DNA from: Janibacter sp. CX7
GTDB lineage: Bacteria > Actinomycetota > Actinomycetes > Actinomycetales > Dermatophilaceae
Assembly: GCF_024362365.1 (NCBI RefSeq)
Contig: NZ_CP101464.1
Span: 2,356,001-2,420,000 of the forward strand
DNA length: 64,000 nucleotides
Direction: 5' to 3'
A program made the position numbers and the translations under genes. The notes beneath the pieces are model-generated. The model searched no databases and was not told the DNA's origin. It worked only from the letters and a program-made list of their open reading frames with translations. Shown in pieces: positions 8,495 to 17,433 of this stretch; the stretch's first letter is position 1, and each line of letters begins with the position of its first letter.

Positions 8495-9757
8495 TCAGTG
8501 CCCCTCGCCTCGTCGGTAGACCTTGCCGTTGGCCGCCGGCATCCGCAGGCGTTGGCTGGCGAAGGCGAGGACGAGCAGCGTCGTCAGGTGCGGGGCGAAG
8601 GGGGTGACCTCGCTGGGGACCTGGTCGGAGAGGAACCAGTAGACGACGACGAGGATGCCGACGACGACCGCGAAGGTGCCCTGGACGTAGGCCTGGCGGC
8701 GCAGGATCTGCCAGATCCCGATGCCGAGCAGGAGCAGCGCGACGAGGAGCAGCAGCGCGTGCAGCGCCGCGCCTCCGCCGCGCAGCTGGAGGGCGTCCAT
8801 GTAGCCGAAGAGGCCCGAACCCATGAGCACGCCGCCGGGGCGCCAGTTGCCGAAGATCATCGCGGCGAGACCGATGTAGCCGCGGCCGCCGGTCTGACCC
8901 TCGCGGTAGGTGTCGGAGGCGACCATCGCGAGGAAGCCGCCACCGAGGCCGGCGAGGGCACCGGACGTGACGACGGCGATGTACTTGTAGAGGTAGACGT
9001 TGACGCCGAGGGTCTCGGCGGCCACCGGCGACTCACCACAGCTGCGCACCCGCAGGCCGAAGGGGGTGCGCCACAGCACCCACCACGTGCCGACGAAGAG
9101 CAGCAGGCCGAGGACGGTGAGCGCGGACAGCCCGGTCGTCGCCGCCTTGAGCAGCGCGGCGAGCTCGGAGACGAAGAACCAGTCCTTGTCCTCGATCGTC
9201 GCGAGCGGGTCCGCGATGCCGGGGATGCCGATGCTCGGCAGGTGCGGCAGGGCCGGGGACTGCACGTCGCTGCCGCCCTCGAGGCCGCCGAAGAAGCGGG
9301 CGGCGAGATAGCTGGCCACACCGACGGCGACGATGTTGAGCGCCACACCGGAGACGATGTGGTCGACGCCGAAGGTCACCGTCGCCAGGGCGTGGACGAG
9401 GCCACCGAGGGCGCCGCACACGAGCGCGCCGACGACACCCATCCACGGGCCGCCGTGGAGGGCGCCGAAGGCGGCGCCCCACGTGCCGAGGATCATCATG
9501 CCCTCGAGCCCGATGTTGATGACTCCCGCACGCTCTGCCCACAGGCCGCCGAGACCGGCGAGGGCCAGGGGCATCGCCCAGGCGAGGGCCGCGCTGAGCG
9601 TGCCGGAGGAGGCGATGTCCCCCTGGCCGGTGACGATGCGGATGACGGACAGGACCACGAGGATCGCGGCGAGCGCGAGCGGCCACACCCAGAAGGGGAT
9701 GCGGCGGGTGGGCCGCGTGGGGGCGACCTCGCTCTCGGTACCGACGCTGAGGGTCAT
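8495..9757 (-). CDS. Nucleoside ABC transporter permease (second subunit)
   Basis: Inner-membrane permease of the BMP-type (branched-chain-permease-like) uptake system, 420 residues with about ten hydrophobic segments. The conserved loop LWAERAGVINIGLEGMM and AEGLG-like sequence near SPVAAETLGVNVYLYK identify the family found with nucleoside ABC importers (compare YufQ/NupQ). N-terminal TRPTRRIPFWVWPLALA shows the start of the first membrane segment. Starts with a 4-bp ATGA overlap with the preceding permease gene. Confidence 0.9.
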   Translation of the reverse strand: MTLSVGTESEVAPTRPTRRIPFWVWPLALAAILVVLSVIRIVTGQGDIASSGTLSAALAWAMPLALAGLGGLWAERAGVINIGLEGMMILGTWGAAFGALHGGPWMGVVGALVCGALGGLVHALATVTFGVDHIVSGVALNIVAVGVASYLAARFFGGLEGGSDVQSPALPHLPSIGIPGIADPLATIEDKDWFFVSELAALLKAATTGLSALTVLGLLLFVGTWWVLWRTPFGLRVRSCGESPVAAETLGVNVYLYKYIAVVTSGALAGLGGGFLAMVASDTYREGQTGGRGYIGLAAMIFGNWRPGGVLMGSGLFGYMDALQLRGGGAALHALLLLVALLLLGIGIWQILRRQAYVQGTFAVVVGILVVVYWFLSDQVPSEVTPFAPHLTTLLVLAFASQRLRMPAANGKVYRRGEGH

Positions 9758-10857
9758 GCCGAGGCTCCTTCGATGGTGACGCCGGCATCGAGCTCGCGGG
9801 CGACCTGCCGCTGCTCCATGCGCTGCTCGATGCGGTGGACGACCTCGTAGGCGATGACGACCGCGAGGAGGATGACGCCCTGGATGATGAAGACGAGGGC
9901 GGGCGAGACGTCGGCGCGCAGCTGCAGACCGTCACTCGCCTTCTCCAACCACGACCACAGCAGCGCGGCGAAGGCGATGCCGACCGGGTGGTTGCGCCCG
10001 AGGAGCGCGACACCGATGCCGATGAAGCCGACACCGGACTGGAAGTTGAGCCCGTAGGAGTGGTCGGCCCCGAAAAAGGCCGGCATGCCGATGAGGCCCG
10101 CGACCGCGCCCGAGAGCACCATCGCGGTCAGCACCATGCGGGGGACCTTGACGCCGCTGGCGACGGCCGCGGACTCGGACTCACCGGTGGCCCGCACGTC
10201 GAAGCCGAAGCGGGTGCGGTTGACGATGAACCAGTAGAGCAGCCCGAGCACGACCGCCAGGATCAGCAGGGTGTAGACGCGGTTGGTGGCGTCGGGGACG
10301 AGCGAGAGGCCCTCGAGCTGGCTCGAGGCCGGGATCTCCTGCGTGCTGCGGGTGTTGCTGCCCTCGGCCCGCTCGCCCCAGCTGCGCAGCCCCCAGGCGA
10401 CCAGGCCGCCGGAGATCGCGTTGAGCATGATCGTCGAGATGACCTCGGAGACACCGCGGGTGACCTTGAGCCAGCCGGCGATGCCGGCCCAGACACCACC
10501 GACGAGCATGGCGACGAGCAGCGCGAGGACGATGTTGAGCGGGCCCGGGAGCCAGCCGTGACCGGCGATGATCGCCGCGGCGAAGGTCGCGATGCGGTAC
10601 TGCCCGTCGACACCGATGTTGAAGAGCTTCATCTTGAAGCCGATGGCGACGGCGATCGCGGCGATGTAGTAGGTGATGCCGCTGTTGATGATGTTGACCA
10701 TCGTGCGCGGCTTCGGCTCCGACAGCAGGGTCTCCCAAACGAGCCCCACCGGGTCGCCGACGGCGATGAGCACCGCAGACGTGACGACGAAGGCCACGAG
10801 CACGGCCAGCAGCGGCGCCGCGAGGGTGAGCGCCAGACGGCGCAGGGTCAGCTTCAT
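9754..10857 (-). CDS. Nucleoside ABC transporter permease (first subunit)
   Basis: 367-residue multi-spanning permease. It starts MKLTLRRLALTLAAPLLAVL with an immediate membrane segment; later GFKMKLFNIGVDGQYRIATF is the conserved cytoplasmic loop of this permease family (compare YufP/NupP), and VRATGESESAAVASGVKV is the second family block. ATG at 10857 overlaps the stop of the ATPase gene (ATGA). It pairs with the next permease to form the heterodimeric channel. Confidence 0.9.
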   Translation of the reverse strand: MKLTLRRLALTLAAPLLAVLVAFVVTSAVLIAVGDPVGLVWETLLSEPKPRTMVNIINSGITYYIAAIAVAIGFKMKLFNIGVDGQYRIATFAAAIIAGHGWLPGPLNIVLALLVAMLVGGVWAGIAGWLKVTRGVSEVISTIMLNAISGGLVAWGLRSWGERAEGSNTRSTQEIPASSQLEGLSLVPDATNRVYTLLILAVVLGLLYWFIVNRTRFGFDVRATGESESAAVASGVKVPRMVLTAMVLSGAVAGLIGMPAFFGADHSYGLNFQSGVGFIGIGVALLGRNHPVGIAFAALLWSWLEKASDGLQLRADVSPALVFIIQGVILLAVVIAYEVVHRIEQRMEQRQVARELDAGVTIEGASA

Positions 10858-12407
10858 GATGCGTCCTTCCCGGCGCCGGTCATCGCGCTGCCGAGCTCCT
10901 GGCTGGTCACGGAGTCGGGGTCGAACTCGCCGGTGATCCGCCCTCGCAGGATGACCTTGATCGTGTCGGAGAGCCCGATGAGCTCCTCGAGGTCGGCGCT
11001 GACGAGCAGCACGGCCAGGCCCTCGCGGCGGGCCTCGCGGATGAGGTCCCAGATCGCCGCCTGGGCGCCGACGTCGACGCCGCGGGTCGGGTGCGAGGCG
11101 ATGAGCACCTTGGGGTCGTGACTCATCTCGCGGCCGACGATGAGCTTCTGCTGGTTGCCGCCGGAGAGCGAGCCGACGGAGACGTGGATGCTCGGGGTGC
11201 GCACGTCGTAGTCGCGCACGATCCGCTCGGTGTCCGCCTTGGCGGCCGACGAGGTGAGCAGACCCCGGCGGGAAGCGGGAGCCTGGGTCTGGTGACCGAG
11301 CATCCGGTTCTCCCACAGCGGTGCGTCGAGCAGCAGGCCCTGACGGTGGCGGTCCTCGGGGATGTAGCCGACGCCGGCCTCGCGGATGCGCCGCACGTCC
11401 CAGTCGGAGATGTCGTCACCCTCGAGGTGCACCGTGCCGGAGACCGGCTCGATCATGCCCATGATGACCTCGACGAGCTCCGCCTGGCCGTTGCCCTCGA
11501 CGCCGGCGATGCCGAGGACCTCGCCCGCGTGGATGTCGAGGCTGATGTCCTCGAGGACGCTGCGCCCCGACCCGCCGAGGGTGATGCCGCGCATCGAGAG
11601 CACGACCCGGTCGGTGACCGTCGACTCCTCGGTCTCGGGGGTCGGCAGCTCGGAGCCGACCATGAGCTCGGCGAGCTGGCGCGCGGTGACGTCCTGGGGC
11701 AGCACGGTGTCGATCGTCGTGCCGCGACGGATCACGGTGACCGTGTCGGCGACGGAGAGCACCTCGTCGAGCTTGTGCGAGATGAAGAGCACGGTGATGC
11801 CCTCGCGCTTGAGCTCGCGCAGGTTGTCGAAGAGCTCGTCGACCTCCTGGGGCACGAGGACCGCGGTCGGCTCGTCGAGGATGATCGTGCGGGCACCGCG
11901 GTAGAGCACCTTGAGGATCTCGACCCGCTGGCGCGCGCCGACGCCGAGGTCGGCGACGAGCGAGTCCGGGTCGACGTCGAGGCCGTACTCGTCGGAGATG
12001 CGGCGGATCTCCGTGCGCGCACCCCCGCCGATGCCGTGGAGCTTCTCGGCGCCGAGCACGACGTTCTCGGCCACGGTGAGGTTGTCGGCGAGCATGAAGT
12101 GCTGGAAGACCATGCCGACGCCGTGCTTGATCGCGTCGGAGGGGCTCGACATCGACACGGCCTGCCCGTCGATGCGGATCGTGCCCTCGTCCGGCTTCTG
12201 CACGCCGTAGAGCATCTTCATCAGGGTCGACTTGCCGGCGCCGTTCTCCCCGACGATCGCGTGGACCGTGCCGCGGCGCACGCCGAAGGTGACGTCGCGG
12301 TTGGCGACGACGCCCGGGAACCTCTTGGTGATGCCCTCGACCTCGACCGCGAGATCGCCCGCCGAGGGGGTCGCCGCGGGAGGGCGGTGCGGATCGGTGC
12401 TGCTCAT
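10854..12407 (-). CDS. Nucleoside ABC transporter ATP-binding protein, duplicated ATPase
   Basis: 517 residues with two ABC domains in tandem, as in sugar/nucleoside importers (RbsA/NupO type). First domain: Walker A GENGAGKST near residue 54, signature LGVGARQRVEILK, Walker B TIILDEPTA. Second domain: degenerate Walker A GVEGNGQAE, signature LSGGNQQKLIVGREM, with the Walker B region VLIASHPTRGVDVG where S-H replaces the usual D-E. This asymmetry is normal for the family. RBS GGAGGA precedes ATG 12407. A hairpin terminator separates it from the upstream lipoprotein gene. Confidence 0.93.
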   Translation of the reverse strand: MSSTDPHRPPAATPSAGDLAVEVEGITKRFPGVVANRDVTFGVRRGTVHAIVGENGAGKSTLMKMLYGVQKPDEGTIRIDGQAVSMSSPSDAIKHGVGMVFQHFMLADNLTVAENVVLGAEKLHGIGGGARTEIRRISDEYGLDVDPDSLVADLGVGARQRVEILKVLYRGARTIILDEPTAVLVPQEVDELFDNLRELKREGITVLFISHKLDEVLSVADTVTVIRRGTTIDTVLPQDVTARQLAELMVGSELPTPETEESTVTDRVVLSMRGITLGGSGRSVLEDISLDIHAGEVLGIAGVEGNGQAELVEVIMGMIEPVSGTVHLEGDDISDWDVRRIREAGVGYIPEDRHRQGLLLDAPLWENRMLGHQTQAPASRRGLLTSSAAKADTERIVRDYDVRTPSIHVSVGSLSGGNQQKLIVGREMSHDPKVLIASHPTRGVDVGAQAAIWDLIREARREGLAVLLVSADLEELIGLSDTIKVILRGRITGEFDPDSVTSQELGSAMTGAGKDAS

Positions 12408-12471
12408 GATTCCTCCGGTGTGCGTCCACGGCCCGTCAGGGCACGCAGGCGAAGACTAACGCCCCGGACGG

Positions 12472-12515
12472 CCACGAGGCCCGGTCCGCGCGAGGTGCGC
12501 GACCGGGCCTCGTGG
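12472..12515 (-). terminator. Strong hairpin between the lipoprotein and ABC transporter genes
   Basis: A perfect 15-bp inverted repeat: CCACGAGGCCCGGTC (12472-12486) pairs with GACCGGGCCTCGTGG (12501-12515), loop 14 nt. It lies 12 nt beyond the lipoprotein stop on the leftward transcript. In ABC operons such a hairpin usually gives partial termination, keeping the binding protein more abundant than the membrane parts. Confidence 0.8.
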
Positions 12516-12526
12516 GTGGGGCTGCG

Positions 12527-13561
12527 TCACTTGGCGGGAACGGTGATCTTCCCGTCGATGATCTGCTTCTTGTAGTCGTCGAGCTTGTCGGTGATGTCGT
12601 CGATCTTGCCGCCGGTCGTCGAGTAGCCGACGCCGTCGTCCTTGAGACCGAAGACGGTCGGGCCGGAGATCGGGTCACCCTCGGTCGCGGACTTGATGTA
12701 GTCGAAGACGGCGACGTCGACGTTCTTGACCATCGAGGTGATGATGACGTCGCGGACGCTCGCGTCGGCGGTCTTGGCCTGGTCGGAGTCGACACCGATG
12801 GCCATCTTCTTGTCCGCCGCGGCGGCCTTGAAGACGCCGCTGCCGGAGGCGCCGGCGGCGTGGTAGACGACGTCCGCGCCCTTGTCGTACATGCCCTCGG
12901 CGGCGGTCTGGCCCTTGGCCGGGTCGGCGAAGCCGGAGCCGTCCTCGGCGAGGTACTTCGTCTGGATGTCGATCTTGGGGTCGACTGCCTTGGCGCCGGC
13001 CTTGAAGCCCGCCTCGAACTTGTTGATCAGCGGGACGTCGACGCCACCGATGAAGCCGACCTTGCCGCTCTTCGACTTCAGCGCGGCAGCCGCACCGACG
13101 AGGAAGGAGCCCTCCTGCTCGGAGAAGGTCAGCTGGGCGACGTTGTCACCCTTCGAGTCGTCGGAGGCGTCGTCGATGATCGCGAAGCTGATGTCGGGGT
13201 TGTCCTTGGCCGCGGCGCCGATCGCCTTGGCGTAGATGTAGCCGACGCCGATGACGTTGGTGCAGCCGGCGTCGACGAGCTGGTTGAGACGGTCCTCGCG
13301 GGCCGCGTCGTTCTCGCCCTGGCTGGCCTCGACCTCGTCGGTCTCGATGCCGAGCTCGTCCTTGGCCTGGTCCAGGCCCTTGGCGGCGGAGTCGTTGAAC
13401 GACTGGTCGCCACGGCCACCCACGTCGTAGGCAAGGCAGGCCTTGACGTCGCTGCCGCCCTCGGCGGACGTGGAGTCGCCACCGGAGTCGCTGCTGCCGC
13501 AGGCGGTCAGGGCCAGAGCGGCGACGGACATGATCGATGCGACCTTCACGGTGTGACGCAA
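12527..13561 (-). CDS. BMP-family nucleoside-binding lipoprotein
   Basis: Substrate-binding lipoprotein (PnrA/BMP/TmpC family) of the nucleoside importer, 344 residues. Signal peptide LRHTVKVASIMSVAALALTA ends at a lipobox L-T-A-C, so the mature protein begins CGSSDSGGD and is lipid-anchored. Family motifs: YDVGGRGDQSFNDSAAKGLD, the NVIGVGYIYA strand and KVGFIGGVDVPLINKFEAGF. The chosen start is TTG at 13561 with AAGGAGA 7-8 nt upstream; a longer reading has no better ribosome-binding site. It is the first gene of the leftward operon that also encodes the catabolic enzymes. Confidence 0.93.
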   Translation of the reverse strand: MRHTVKVASIMSVAALALTACGSSDSGGDSTSAEGGSDVKACLAYDVGGRGDQSFNDSAAKGLDQAKDELGIETDEVEASQGENDAAREDRLNQLVDAGCTNVIGVGYIYAKAIGAAAKDNPDISFAIIDDASDDSKGDNVAQLTFSEQEGSFLVGAAAALKSKSGKVGFIGGVDVPLINKFEAGFKAGAKAVDPKIDIQTKYLAEDGSGFADPAKGQTAAEGMYDKGADVVYHAAGASGSGVFKAAAADKKMAIGVDSDQAKTADASVRDVIITSMVKNVDVAVFDYIKSATEGDPISGPTVFGLKDDGVGYSTTGGKIDDITDKLDDYKKQIIDGKITVPAK

Positions 13562-13593
13562 GGCGCTCTCCTTCTCAACAGGGGTATCGGGGC

Positions 13594-13640
13594 ACCTTCG
13601 TGCCATCGGGGGATGCTACGTCCCGGTTGGGGCACCAACA
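13594..13640 (-). promoter_or_regulatory. Probable promoter region of the nucleoside transport operon
   Basis: On the minus strand TAGCAT (13618-13613) is a good -10 box about 50 nt upstream of the TTG start, with TGTTGG 16 nt before it as a weak -35. Two direct copies of GTTGGTSCC occur in and just upstream of it (around 13630 and 13660), and GTTGG-GGCA-CCAAC forms a short dyad; these are candidate operator elements for a nucleoside-responsive repressor. The regulator is not in the window. Confidence 0.4.
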
Positions 13641-13722
13641 GAGGCCGATGTGATCGGTGGGACCAACTGTTATGAGACCGGGATCGAAGGGGGAAAACCC
13701 TCACCCGGGCGCAGGGCCGGGG

Positions 13723-14919
13723 TCAGGCGTCCTCGACGCGGGTCCACTCCCCCGCCGCGGCGAGGGTGAGCAGGGCGGTGCCGTTGCGCACGGCGCCCTC
13801 GTCGACGACGAGGTCGCCCTGGTGCAGGTCGAAGGTGCGCCCGCCGTGGGTGCGGGTGCCCAGGCGCGCCATGGCGCCCTCGGCCTCGTGGAGCATCCAC
13901 GCGAAGTCCTCGCCGCCGAGGCTGTGCGGCGTCGGCACCGGGCGCAGGCCCGCGGCCATGCTCGCCCGACCGAGCGCGGCGACCGCGGCGGAGTCGTTGA
14001 CGACCGGCGGCACGCCACGGATGTGGTCGACGGCGGCCGTCACTCCGTAGGGACGCACGACGTCGGCGACGACCTCGTGGAGCAGCGGGCCGATCTCCTC
14101 CCAGAGGCCGACGTCGAGCATGCGCAGCGTGCCCTGCGCGACACCGGTGGAGGGGATGACGTTGATCGCCTCGCCGGCGGAGACCCGGCCCCACACGACG
14201 ACCAGCCCGGCCCGCGGGTCGACCCGCCGGCTGAGGACCGCGGGCACGTCGGTGACGACCTTGCCCAGGGCATAGGTGAGGTCCTCGGTGAGGAAGGGCC
14301 GCGAGGTGTGGCCGCCGCGGCCGCGGAGGGTCACCGTCACCTGGTCGGCGGCCGCCGTGAGCGGCCCCTCGCGCAGGCCGATCTCGCCGACGTCGAGCGA
14401 GGGGTCGCAGTGCACGGCGTAGACGGTGTCGACGCCCGACATGACGCCGGCCTTGACGAAGGCGAGCGCGCCGCCGGGCATCTGCTCCTCGGCGGGCTGA
14501 AAGATCAGCCGGACGCCGACGTGGCGGGCGGCGAGCTCGTCGGCGACCTCGGCGAGCGCCAGGCCGGCGCCGAGCAGGGCGGTCGTGTGGACGTCGTGCC
14601 CGCAGGCGTGGCAGACACCGTCGTTGGTCGAGGTCCAGTCGAGGCCGCTGCGCTCGCGGACCGGCAGCGCGTCGATGTCACCGCGCAGGGCGACGCGGCG
14701 GCGCGGCTCGCTCGCGCCGAGGTCGACGACGAGCCCGGTCTCGCTCAGCGACCGCGGCTCGAGCCCGGCGGCCTCGAGCCGCTCGCGCAGCCGCGCGGTC
14801 GTGCGGTGCTCCTGGAAGGAGATCTCCGGGTGGGCGTGCAGGTCCCGCCGGAAGTCGATCAGCTCGGGCAGCAGCCGGTCGATGACGCGCAGCAGCGTCG
14901 GGGCGAGAGGTGCAGTCAT
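13723..14919 (-). CDS. M20 family amidohydrolase (hippurate/IAA-amino-acid hydrolase-like)
   Basis: 398-residue zinc-dependent amidohydrolase of the M20D group. Visible: FRRDLHAHPEISFQEH near residue 23, LRGDIDALPV, the metal-binding CHACGHDVHTTALLG, QPAEEQMPGGA with the catalytic glutamates, RGGHTSRP at the dimerisation domain and HSLGGEDFAWML near the C-terminus. Cleaves N-acylated amino acids or related amides; the true substrate cannot be told from sequence. On the minus strand TAGAGT ends 10 nt before the ATG, so the 5' leader would be only 2-3 nt. It follows the nucleoside operon but is probably transcribed alone. Confidence 0.88.
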   Translation of the reverse strand: MTAPLAPTLLRVIDRLLPELIDFRRDLHAHPEISFQEHRTTARLRERLEAAGLEPRSLSETGLVVDLGASEPRRRVALRGDIDALPVRERSGLDWTSTNDGVCHACGHDVHTTALLGAGLALAEVADELAARHVGVRLIFQPAEEQMPGGALAFVKAGVMSGVDTVYAVHCDPSLDVGEIGLREGPLTAAADQVTVTLRGRGGHTSRPFLTEDLTYALGKVVTDVPAVLSRRVDPRAGLVVVWGRVSAGEAINVIPSTGVAQGTLRMLDVGLWEEIGPLLHEVVADVVRPYGVTAAVDHIRGVPPVVNDSAAVAALGRASMAAGLRPVPTPHSLGGEDFAWMLHEAEGAMARLGTRTHGGRTFDLHQGDLVVDEGAVRNGTALLTLAAAGEWTRVEDA

Positions 14920-14986
14920 GGCGGTGCGACTCTACCGAGGCGACCGCCTGCGGACGTGGAGGCGCCCACCGGATGAACGCTCGACG

Positions 14987-16078
14987 TCAGACGAGGTCGG
15001 TGCGCCCGGCCGCCTTGAGGGCCTCGACGACGAGCTTGACGTCCTGGGCCCGCTCCCGGCTGGCGACGAGCAGGGCGTCGTCGGTCTCGACGACGACGAC
15101 GTCCTCGAGACCCACGACGGCGACCATGCGGCCGGACTCGGAGACGACGAGGCCGCCGGAGTCGATGGCCTGGACCTGGGCGGGGTCGCCGACGACGGTC
15201 ATCGCCCCCTCGGCGGGGGGCAGCAGGCAGGAGAGGGACTTGAAGTCGCCGACGTCGTCCCAGTCGAAGCTGCCGGGCACGACGGCCACGAGACCCTCGT
15301 CGGCGGCGGGCTCGGCGACGGCGTGGTCGATGGCGATCTTCTCCAGCCCCTCCCAGCGGCTCTCGAGCAGGTCGGGGTCGGCCGCGATCTCGCGCAGCCC
15401 GGCGGCCAGGTCTGGGTGCCACTGGGCCAGCAGGTCGAGCAGGGTCGCGGCGCGGACGACGAACATGCCGGCGTTCCAGCGGAACTCGCCAGTCGCCAGG
15501 TAGGACGCGGCGCGGCGGGCGTCGGGCTTCTCGACGAACTGGCGGACCCGGGCGGCGCTCGGGTGGGCGCGCAGCCGCGGACCCATCTGGATGTAGCCGA
15601 AGCCGGTCGAGGGGAAGGTCGGCTCGATGCCGATCGTCACGACGAGGTCGTCGCGGCGGGCGACGCCGACGGCCTCGACGACGGCGGCGCCGAAGGCCTC
15701 CTGGTCGGCAATGACGTGGTCGGCGGCGAAGGACCCGATGATCGCGTCGGGGTCGCGCCGCTCGAGCACGGCCGCGGCGAGGCCGATCGCCGCCATCGAG
15801 TCACGCGGCGAGGGCTCGGCGATCAGCAGGTCGTCGGGCAGGTCGGGCACCTGCTCGTGGACCGCGGCGGCGTGCGCGGCGCCGGTGACGACGAGGACCC
15901 GCTCTCCGGCGAGGACCCGCAGGCGGTCGACCGTGGCCTGGATGAGGGTGCGGCCGCTGCCGGTCAGGTCGTGGAGGAACTTCGGCGAGCCGGCCCGCGA
16001 CACCGGCCACAGCCGTGTGCCCGCTCCCCCGGCGGGCACCACGGCCCAGAAGCGGTCGAGATCCCCTGTCGTCGTCAT
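14987..16078 (-). CDS. manC: Mannose-1-phosphate guanylyltransferase
   Basis: Makes GDP-mannose from mannose 1-phosphate and GTP. The 363-residue nucleotidyltransferase starts MTTTGDLDRFWAVVPAGGAG; the signature GGAGTRLWPVSR and the PKFLHDL segment bind GTP, followed by GSFAADHVI and GFGYIQMG, and FVEKPD, where the lysine contacts the sugar phosphate. No isomerase domain is attached, so it is the short form (compare M. tuberculosis ManC, Rv3264c). ATG 16078 was chosen over a longer frame because TACGGT at 16091-16086 gives a leaderless start. Its product feeds the mannosyltransferases next door. Confidence 0.92.
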   Translation of the reverse strand: MTTTGDLDRFWAVVPAGGAGTRLWPVSRAGSPKFLHDLTGSGRTLIQATVDRLRVLAGERVLVVTGAAHAAAVHEQVPDLPDDLLIAEPSPRDSMAAIGLAAAVLERRDPDAIIGSFAADHVIADQEAFGAAVVEAVGVARRDDLVVTIGIEPTFPSTGFGYIQMGPRLRAHPSAARVRQFVEKPDARRAASYLATGEFRWNAGMFVVRAATLLDLLAQWHPDLAAGLREIAADPDLLESRWEGLEKIAIDHAVAEPAADEGLVAVVPGSFDWDDVGDFKSLSCLLPPAEGAMTVVGDPAQVQAIDSGGLVVSESGRMVAVVGLEDVVVVETDDALLVASRERAQDVKLVVEALKAAGRTDLV

Positions 16079-16085
16079 GTCGTGC

Positions 16086-16091
16086 ACCGTA
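16086..16091 (-). promoter_or_regulatory. -10 box of a leaderless manC promoter
   Basis: TACGGT on the minus strand, 7 nt before the manC ATG; no Shine-Dalgarno sequence. Confidence 0.55.
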
Positions 16092-16223
16092 CCCGGCACG
16101 CCCGAGGAGACCGCCTCGTGACGGGGGCGGGTCCCCCCTTCGACCAAGTCGTCACCTGATGATCACCGGACACCCCCCTCGACGACACCGAAGGGGGGTG
16201 GCGGCACCTCCACATTGGAGACC

Positions 16224-17381
16224 GTGCGAGTGGCTATTGCGACCGAGTCCTTCCTGCCCAGCCTCAACGGCGTCACGACGAGCGTCTGCCGCGTGGCCGA
16301 GAACCTGCGCGAGCAGGGCCACAAGGCGATGATCATCGCCCCCGGCCCCGCGCCGGCCACCTATGCGGGGCACGTCGTGCGGACGCTGCCGGCGGTGCCC
16401 GTCCGCGGCTTCCGCGCCGGCCTGCCGACGGGTGCCGTGCGCCGGGCGCTGCGCGACTTCCGGCCCGACGTCGTGCACGTCGCCTCCCCCTTCCTCGTCG
16501 GGGCGCGGGGGCTGCACAACGCCGAGACCTTCGACCTGCCGACGGTCGCGATCTACCAGACCGACATGCCCAACTACGTCAAGCAGCACGGCCCCGGAGC
16601 CATCGGCCGGGGCGCCTCCTCGCTGACGTGGGAGTGGGTGCGCCGGCTGCACGAGCGGGCCGATCTCACGCTCGCGCCTAGCCGCCCGACGCTCGAGGAG
16701 CTGCGCGAGCACCGCATCCCGCGCACCGACCTGTGGGGCCGGGGCGTCGACACCGCGCTCTTCCGCCCGGAGTGGAAGGACGACCCGGAGACGCTCGCCC
16801 TCAAGCACGCGCTCGCCCCCAACGGCGAGGTCCTCCTCGGCTACGTCGGCCGGCTCGCGCCGGAGAAGGAGCTGCACCGCCTCGCCGAGCTGGCCCAGCT
16901 GCCGGGCACCCGGCTCGTCCTCGTCGGAGAGGGCCCGAGCCGCAACGAGCTCGGTGCGCGGCTCGCCGAGGCCGTCGCCGCGAGCTCCGGCCGACCCAAC
17001 CTGCCGCCGGCCTTCCTCGGCCCGCGCACGGGTGCCGACCTGGCCCGCGCCTACGCGACCTTCGACGTCTTCGTGCACACGGGGACCAAGGAGACCTTCG
17101 GCCAGACGCTGCAGGAGGCCGCGGCCGCCGGGCTGCCGGTCGTCGCCCCCGCCGTCGGCGGCCCGCTCGACCTCGTCGACCACGGCCGCTCGGGATACCT
17201 CTTCGACCCGCAGGTGCGCGGCGACCTCGCCCGCTGGGTCGCCGAGCTCGTCGACTCGCCGAGCCTGCGGGCGTCGATGGCCGCCGCCGGTCCCGAGATG
17301 GTCGCCCACCGATCGTGGAGCAGCCTCACCGAGCAGCTCGTCCGCCACTACGAGCGCGCGGCCTCGGCCCACGCCGCCTGA
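16224..17381 (+). CDS. GT4 glycosyltransferase, probable GDP-mannose-dependent mannosyltransferase
   Basis: 385-residue GT-B enzyme close in pattern to M. tuberculosis MgtA/PimB (Rv0557): VRVAIATESFLPSLNGVTTS at the N-terminus, DVVHVASPFLVGARGLH, AIYQTDMPNYVKQHG, the GVDTALFRPEW stretch, GYVGRLAPEKE and the sugar-nucleotide site HTGTKETFGQTLQEAAAAGLPVVAP with the E-x7-E pattern. Probably transfers mannose to a lipid acceptor on the cytoplasmic face. Start is GTG 16224, matching the homologue; TTG 16215 is an alternative. It is divergent from manC, which makes its donor. Confidence 0.85.
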   Translation: MRVAIATESFLPSLNGVTTSVCRVAENLREQGHKAMIIAPGPAPATYAGHVVRTLPAVPVRGFRAGLPTGAVRRALRDFRPDVVHVASPFLVGARGLHNAETFDLPTVAIYQTDMPNYVKQHGPGAIGRGASSLTWEWVRRLHERADLTLAPSRPTLEELREHRIPRTDLWGRGVDTALFRPEWKDDPETLALKHALAPNGEVLLGYVGRLAPEKELHRLAELAQLPGTRLVLVGEGPSRNELGARLAEAVAASSGRPNLPPAFLGPRTGADLARAYATFDVFVHTGTKETFGQTLQEAAAAGLPVVAPAVGGPLDLVDHGRSGYLFDPQVRGDLARWVAELVDSPSLRASMAAAGPEMVAHRSWSSLTEQLVRHYERAASAHAA

Positions 17382-17433
17382 GGCGGGCCGGGCCCGACCG
17401 GTCTCCGGCCGTCCGGTCTGGGAGACTGCGGCC

